DNA of 11,487 nucleotides from contig CAKMZG010000066.1 in assembly GCA_929200335.1 (NCBI GenBank), positions 969 through 12,455 on the forward strand, read 5' to 3'. Shown one piece after another: positions 7,457 through 11,487 of the stretch (positions within the stretch are counted from its first letter, which is position 1; every line of letters starts with the position of its first letter). This DNA comes from an uncultured Alphaproteobacteria bacterium (GTDB lineage Bacteria; Pseudomonadota; Alphaproteobacteria; Rhizobiales; Rhizobiaceae). The notes below the pieces were generated by a model. The model did not search any database and had not been told where the DNA came from. It saw only the letters and a program-made list of their open reading frames with translations. Both the position numbers and the translations under genes were made by a program.

Positions 7457-8878
7457 ATGGCTGAAAAGACCTTGACGCGCTTTGCGCCTTCACCCACTGG
7501 TTTTTTACACATTGGCGGCGCAAGAACTGCCCTTTTTAATTGGCTTTATGCCAAGCAAAATGGCGGCGAAATGTTATTGAGAATTGAAGATACTGATCGC
7601 GCCCGCTCAACAGATGAAGCCATTGCAGCAATTAAAGACGGCTTAAATTGGCTGGGGCTAGAATGGCAAGGAGAAGCCATTTCTCAATTTGCGCGTGCTG
7701 ATCGTCACAGTCAAGTGGCCAAACAATTGGTTGATTCTGGCAAAGCCTATTATTGCTACACAACACCAGATGAATTGGCTGAAATGCGCGCCGAGGCAGA
7801 GGCTGAAAAACGCCCCTTTAAATATGATGGACGCTGGCGCGATCGCTCTCCAAATGAAGCCCCAGAAGGCGTTGCCCCCGTTATCCGCCTAAAAACACCG
7901 CAATCTGGCGCGGTTCAATTTAACGACAAGGTACAGGGCGAGATTAAAATCAATCATCAAGAGTTAGATGATTTTATTTTACTGCGCTCAGATGGCACGC
8001 CCGTCTATATGCTGGCCGTTGTGGTGGATGATCACGATATGGAAGTCACGGATATCATCCGTGGTGATGATCATCTTACCAATGCGGCCAAGCAAATCTT
8101 AATCTATCAAGCCCTTGGTTGGAGCATTCCTTCTCAGTGCCATATTCCCCTTATTCATGGTGCAGATGGAGCAAAACTCTCAAAACGCCACGGTGCGCTG
8201 GGCGTTGAAGCATACCGTGCTATGGGCTATTTACCTGATGCCATTCGCAACTATCTCGTACGTTTGGGCTGGTCACATGGAGATCAAGAATTTTTCACAA
8301 CTAAGGAAATGGTGGATTTTTTCAATTGTGATGCCATAGGCAAAGGCCCTTCGCGTTTTGATTTTGATAAATTAAATCATATGAATGCCCATTATCTACG
8401 TAACAGCGATGCCACAGACATCATCAGTCATTGCAAAGTTTTGTTTGATGAAATGGAAGATGGTGCATTCTTTAAAGAAAATTGGACAGATGAAATTGAG
8501 AATATGGCCATTCAAGTGATGCCAGGTTTGACAGAAAAAGCCAAAACCCTATTGGATGTGATTGAAGGTATGCGCTTTCTCTTTGAAAGTCGTCCGATAG
8601 AAATTGACGACAAAAAACGCGGTATGTTAGAAAAAGGTGGTCTTGAGGTTTTAAAGCAATTAGCGCCCAAGTTAGAAGCTATTGAAAATTGGGAACATGA
8701 TGCAATTGATGCCACAGTGCGTGAATTTGCAGAACAAAATGAGTTGGGGCTAGGTAAAATTGCTCCACCTCTGCGCATTACTACCACAGGCGGTCGCAGT
8801 GCCATCGGTGTTTTTGAAATCCTTGAAACATTAGGTAAAACTGAAGTTTTAGCTAGAATTCAAGATCAAATCGATTGA
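7457..8878 (+). CDS. gltX: Glutamate--tRNA ligase (GluRS)
   Basis: This class I synthetase charges tRNA-Glu with glutamate in the cytoplasm. In bacteria that lack GlnRS, including many alphaproteobacteria, it also mischarges tRNA-Gln for the GatCAB route. The 473 residues match bacterial GluRS length. The HIGH-type motif HIGG is at 18-21 after RFAPSPTG. IEDTD is at 43-47, IRGDDHL at 201-207 and the KMSKS-type KLSKR at 240-244. The helical anticodon-binding domain occupies about 330-473. The zinc site known in E. coli GluRS is mostly gone: only C100 remains of the four ligands, with T102, W127 and D129 at the other positions. Zinc-free GluRS enzymes are common. ATG 7457 has AGGA (7447-7450) six bases upstream. 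It is divergent from comEC and precedes gltA. Confidence 0.97.
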   Translation: MAEKTLTRFAPSPTGFLHIGGARTALFNWLYAKQNGGEMLLRIEDTDRARSTDEAIAAIKDGLNWLGLEWQGEAISQFARADRHSQVAKQLVDSGKAYYCYTTPDELAEMRAEAEAEKRPFKYDGRWRDRSPNEAPEGVAPVIRLKTPQSGAVQFNDKVQGEIKINHQELDDFILLRSDGTPVYMLAVVVDDHDMEVTDIIRGDDHLTNAAKQILIYQALGWSIPSQCHIPLIHGADGAKLSKRHGALGVEAYRAMGYLPDAIRNYLVRLGWSHGDQEFFTTKEMVDFFNCDAIGKGPSRFDFDKLNHMNAHYLRNSDATDIISHCKVLFDEMEDGAFFKENWTDEIENMAIQVMPGLTEKAKTLLDVIEGMRFLFESRPIEIDDKKRGMLEKGGLEVLKQLAPKLEAIENWEHDAIDATVREFAEQNELGLGKIAPPLRITTTGGRSAIGVFEILETLGKTEVLARIQDQID

Positions 8879-9033
8879 AACTAACTAAAGCTGAGTTGAA
8901 GTGTCACAATTGCGTAATTGATCTTGAATAGAACTTGTCTATCAATCTGAAATGAGCTAGCTAAGTGGGGATTTCATAAAAACGAGTAAATACGAATGCG
9001 TATAAGTTGCTGACGAGTAGGAAGGAATGCAGT
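8879..9033 (+). promoter_or_regulatory. gltX-gltA spacer with small inverted repeats (gltA leader)
   Basis: The spacer is 155 bases. It holds CAATTGCGTAATTG (8907-8920); a 7-bp stem with one bulged A, 8924-8931 pairing with 8939-8945; AGCTAGCT (8955-8962); and ATACG-AATG-CGTAT (8990-9003). ACGAGTA occurs twice (8982-8988 and 9013-9019). None is followed by a T-run, so there is no clear gltX terminator. A gltA promoter is expected here, but I see no convincing -35/-10 pair; TTGTCT at 8935 has no good -10 partner. The ribosome site AAGGA (9022-9026) sits seven bases before ATG 9034. Confidence 0.4.
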
Positions 9034-10323
9034 ATGAGTGATAATAAAGCTAAATTAACAATTGGAGACGAGAGTTACGAATTTGACGTACTCAAAGCCA
9101 GTATAGGCCCTGATGTTTTTGATATTGGCTCTTTATACGCACAGACTGACCGCTTCACTTTCGACCCTGGCTTTACATCTACTGCATCATGCGAAAGTAA
9201 AATCACCTATATTGATGGCGGCAAAGGCGTTTTATTGCACCGTGGTTATCCAATTGAACAATTGGCAGAGCATGGCGATTTCTTAGAAACATGTTTCTTG
9301 CTGTTGCACGGTGAATTGCCAAATAAAAATCAAAAAGATGAATTTGTAGATAAAGTTACCTATCACACCATGGTGCATGATCAAATGACGAAGCTGTTTT
9401 CTGGCTTCCGTCGTGATGCGCATCCTATGGCTGTTATGGTTGGAGTTGTTGGTGCATTATCTGCATTCTATCACGATTCAACAGATATTAATGATGAAAA
9501 TCAGCGCATGATCGCTTCCATGCGCATGATTGCAAAAATGCCAACCATTGCAGCTTGGGCATATAAATATCATGTGGGGCAACCTTTTGTTTATCCAAAA
9601 AATGATTTGGATTACTCGTCAAATTTCCTACAAATGTGCTTTGCTGTACCTTGTGAGGAATATAAGCAAAACCCTGTGCTTTCTCGCGCTATGGATCGTA
9701 TTTTCATCCTTCATGCTGATCATGAGCAGAATGCCTCAACCTCTACGGTGCGTCTTGCTGGCTCATCGGGCGCTAATCCATTTGCATGTATTGCGGCTGG
9801 TATTGCTTGCCTTTGGGGTCCTGCACATGGCGGCGCTAATGAAGCTGCTCTTAACATGCTTCATGAAATCGGGCATGTTGACCGTATCCCTGAATTTATT
9901 GCGCGCGCAAAAGATAAAGATGACCCATTCCGGTTGATGGGTTTTGGTCACCGCGTCTATAAAAACTACGATCCTCGCGCTAAAATCATGCAACAAACTA
10001 CCCACGAAGTGCTAAACGAATTAGGCATCACAGATGATCCAATTCTTAATGTTGCTATGGAATTGGAAAAGATTGCCCTGACAGATGAATATTTCATTAA
10101 ACGTGGCCTATATCCAAACATCGACTTCTATTCAGGCATTACATTAAAAGCCCTAGGTTTCCCAACCACAATGTTTACTGTGCTATTTGCTCTAGCACGT
10201 ACAGTTGGTTGGATTGCTCAATGGAAAGAAATGATTGAAGATCCAAAGCAGCGTATTGGTCGCCCACGCCAATTATATACTGGCGAACCCCATCGCGATT
10301 ATGTGCCAATTAGCAAACGCTAG
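9034..10323 (+). CDS. gltA: Type II citrate synthase
   Basis: Citrate synthase condenses acetyl-CoA and oxaloacetate, the entry step of the TCA cycle, in the cytoplasm. The 429 residues match the Gram-negative type II enzyme, which is usually hexameric and inhibited by NADH. The catalytic residues are in place: H265 in GPAHGGANEA, H306 in GFGHRVYKNYDPRA and D364 in PNIDFYSG. The N-terminal domain with YAQTDRFTFDPGFTSTASC is typical of proteobacterial GltA. I placed the start at ATG 9034 because AAGGA is seven bases upstream and the protein begins MSDNKAKLTIGDESYEFDV, as in alphaproteobacterial homologues. An in-frame TTG at 9007 would add nine unsupported residues. It lies 155 bases after gltX and is followed by a clear terminator. 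Confidence 0.97.
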   Translation: MSDNKAKLTIGDESYEFDVLKASIGPDVFDIGSLYAQTDRFTFDPGFTSTASCESKITYIDGGKGVLLHRGYPIEQLAEHGDFLETCFLLLHGELPNKNQKDEFVDKVTYHTMVHDQMTKLFSGFRRDAHPMAVMVGVVGALSAFYHDSTDINDENQRMIASMRMIAKMPTIAAWAYKYHVGQPFVYPKNDLDYSSNFLQMCFAVPCEEYKQNPVLSRAMDRIFILHADHEQNASTSTVRLAGSSGANPFACIAAGIACLWGPAHGGANEAALNMLHEIGHVDRIPEFIARAKDKDDPFRLMGFGHRVYKNYDPRAKIMQQTTHEVLNELGITDDPILNVAMELEKIALTDEYFIKRGLYPNIDFYSGITLKALGFPTTMFTVLFALARTVGWIAQWKEMIEDPKQRIGRPRQLYTGEPHRDYVPISKR

Positions 10324-10396
10324 TGCGTTTAGCCTTTAAATGAATTTAGATTTAGTTGCTAATTTCACATTAAAATGTAAGAAAATTTGAATTTTT

Positions 10397-10427
10397 AAGC
10401 CTCGTTTGTTAACGGGGCTTTTATTTT
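10397..10427 (+). terminator. Rho-independent terminator of gltA
   Basis: AAGCCTCGTT (10397-10406) and AACGGGGCTT (10411-10420) form a 10-bp stem with one G·U pair and the four-base loop TGTT. The T-rich tail TTTTATTTT follows at once. It lies 73 bases after the gltA stop and is the clearest terminator in the window. Confidence 0.9.
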
Positions 10428-10503
10428 GATTCTAAATCAAGCAACAATACCAGCCCAATATCACCTCAGTTAAACTGAATACACAAAGTTAAAAACTTAA
10501 GTT

Positions 10504-10531
10504 TTGACGTTAAAATCATAGGCATTATGGT
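10504..10531 (+). promoter_or_regulatory. Candidate distal promoter of the FadL-like gene
   Basis: TTGACG (10504-10509) and TATGGT (10526-10531) are 16 bases apart. They match the housekeeping consensus at 5 and 4 of 6 positions. The -35 element overlaps the end of the 14-bp palindrome at 10492-10505, so a bound regulator could block it. Confidence 0.35.
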
Positions 10532-10556
10532 CTAAATTCATAAAAAAGTGCTATTT

Positions 10557-10586
10557 TTGCAACAGATCAAATATCTAAAATATAAA
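10557..10586 (+). promoter_or_regulatory. Candidate proximal promoter of the FadL-like gene
   Basis: TTGCAA (10557-10562) and TATAAA (10581-10586) are 18 bases apart, matching 4 and 5 of 6 consensus positions. Transcription would begin near 10593, just before the TTTGAC/GTCAAA repeat at 10599-10626. Confidence 0.3.
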
Positions 10587-10659
10587 CATACTTAATAGTT
10601 TGACAAAATCTTACCAATACGTCAAAAATAATAGAGGAAATTTATTTGGGAAAGACATC

Positions 10660-11487
10660 ATGAATTATAAATCCATTCTATTAGCTGCAAGCGCAGCACT
10701 AATAAGCACTAACAGTTTTGCTGGTGGTCTAGATAATGCTGGCCAAAGTGTTAGCCCTCTGTTTCAAGACGGACGCTATATCCATTTTTCCGCACGCTTT
10801 TGCAAAGGCGACGTGACTGGCGTTGACCCAACAGGCGTTACTACCAATGATATAGCACCAGTTAATTTTATCGGTGCTGCTGCTTATAAAGCTGATATCA
10901 ACGAACAACTCTCTTATGCAATTATAGTAGACCAGCCTTTTGGTCGTAAAGTAGAGTATGATTATACTGGTATTTATAACCGTACATCAGGGGATGTAAG
11001 AACAACAGCATTGACAGGTTTATTACGCTATAAATTTAATGATAATTTTAGTGTTTATGGCGGTTTGAGAGCACAACGTGCAGATGCTTCTGTAACACTA
11101 GGAAGCCCTAATTCTACTGGAACTGCTATGTTGTATTACCAATTAGAAACTGAAGCAGATTATAGCTTTGGCTATGTAGCTGGAGTGGCTTATGAAATAC
11201 CAGAATATGCCGTTCGCGTATCTCTTACTTATAATTCAAGTATATCTCATACTTTAAAATCAAGTGAAAGCATTGAAGTTAATGGCGTCCCTGCATTAGC
11301 GCTTGATTCAGAATTTGATGTGGATACACCGCAATCCGTAAATTTAGATGTACAATTTCCAGTATCTAAAAGTACATTGATTTTTGGTGGCTTAAGATGG
11401 GTAGACTGGAAGAGCACTAAAGTTAGCCCTACATTATTTAAGGCAAACTATAACACTGATCTATTAAGCTATGATACAAATACCATC
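10660..11487 (+). CDS. FadL/OmpP1-type outer-membrane transport protein, 5' part (3' end outside window)
   Basis: The frame opens at ATG 10660 and runs 276 codons without a stop to the window end. Residues 1-21 form a signal peptide (MNYK, a hydrophobic core, then SFA before GG), cut after A21. The mature start GGLDNAGQSVSPLFQDGRYIHFS matches the short FadL/OMPP1 (toluene_X) proteins of alphaproteobacteria. Alternating, aromatic-rich beta-strand segments follow, such as LSYAIIVDQPFG and FSVYGGLRAQRADASV. Family members are outer-membrane barrels that take up long-chain fatty acids or other hydrophobic molecules; the substrate here is unknown. Perhaps 80-130 C-terminal residues are missing. 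C48 is a single cysteine, slightly unusual for a barrel. GGGA (10648-10651) supports the start. It follows the gltA terminator and so has its own promoter region. Confidence 0.82.
   Translation, partial: MNYKSILLAASAALISTNSFAGGLDNAGQSVSPLFQDGRYIHFSARFCKGDVTGVDPTGVTTNDIAPVNFIGAAAYKADINEQLSYAIIVDQPFGRKVEYDYTGIYNRTSGDVRTTALTGLLRYKFNDNFSVYGGLRAQRADASVTLGSPNSTGTAMLYYQLETEADYSFGYVAGVAYEIPEYAVRVSLTYNSSISHTLKSSESIEVNGVPALALDSEFDVDTPQSVNLDVQFPVSKSTLIFGGLRWVDWKSTKVSPTLFKANYNTDLLSYDTNTI

Larger units (their letters stand above)
10428..10659 (+). promoter_or_regulatory. Upstream regulatory region of the FadL-like gene
   Basis: This stretch of 232 bases contains no credible gene. It holds three inverted repeats: TCAGTT-A-AACTGA (10466-10478), the perfect 14-bp palindrome AAAACTTAAGTTTT (10492-10505), and TTTGAC-N16-GTCAAA (10599-10626). 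Two candidate promoters lie among them. The ribosome site GGGA (10648-10651) is eight bases before ATG 10660. The protein that binds these repeats cannot be told from the sequence. Confidence 0.5.

Noticed and set aside
9007..9033. Earlier TTG start for gltA adding nine residues
   Set aside because: AAGGA at 9022-9026 fits ATG 9034, and the extension resembles no citrate synthase N-terminus.
9530..9937. 135-codon + strand frame inside gltA
   Set aside because: It lies wholly within a conserved citrate synthase in another frame, and its translation shows no recognisable family.
10600..10605. Consensus TTGACA as the -35 of the FadL-like promoter
   Set aside because: No TATAAT-like element lies 16-19 bases downstream; the nearest (AATAAT at 10627) is 21 bases away.
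1..11487. CRISPR arrays, insertion sequences, tRNA or rRNA genes, phage or defence genes
   Set aside because: No regular repeat-spacer array, transposase, terminal inverted repeats or tRNA-like fold was seen on either strand; nearly all of the DNA is accounted for by ordinary genes and short spacers.

Overview
The window reads as ordinary chromosomal DNA of an alphaproteobacterium with low GC for that class (about 40% by eye). The evidence is the divergent pair comEC / gltX followed by a type II citrate synthase gene (gltA), a neighbourhood I associate with Hyphomicrobiales (Rhizobiales). A short FadL-type outer-membrane protein of the kind common in marine alphaproteobacteria adds to this. 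I cannot name a genus from the sequence alone.

Layout. Positions 1-4972 hold a dipeptide ABC transporter operon on the + strand: the 3' part of the periplasmic binding protein gene dppA, then the permeases dppB and dppC and the ATPases dppD and dppF. The last four genes are packed with gaps of 3 to 11 bases. dppA is separated from dppB by 79 bases that hold a stem-loop, probably an mRNA stability or expression-ratio element. A hairpin at 4993-5019 probably ends the operon. Convergent to it, on the - strand, is comEC (5036-7168), the inner-membrane DNA-uptake channel. Its C-terminal domain lacks the metallo-beta-lactamase metal ligands, and its 5' end has no clear start codon.

A 288-base divergent region (7169-7456) separates comEC from gltX (glutamyl-tRNA synthetase, 7457-8878, +). 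After a 155-base spacer with small inverted repeats comes gltA (9034-10323, +), closed by a clear rho-independent terminator at 10397-10427. The remaining 3' side is a regulatory region with two candidate promoters and three palindromes (10466-10626). It lies ahead of a signal-peptide-bearing FadL/OmpP1-type outer-membrane protein that runs off the window at 11487 without a stop.

Functionally the genes cover peptide import (dpp), DNA uptake (comEC), translation (gltX), TCA-cycle entry (gltA) and probable uptake of hydrophobic substrates across the outer membrane (fadL-like). They do not form a single pathway. I looked for a novel system and found none. The points worth a second look are the comEC 5' end, the dppA-dppB hairpin, the degenerate ComEC C-terminal domain and the palindrome cluster upstream of the FadL-like gene.
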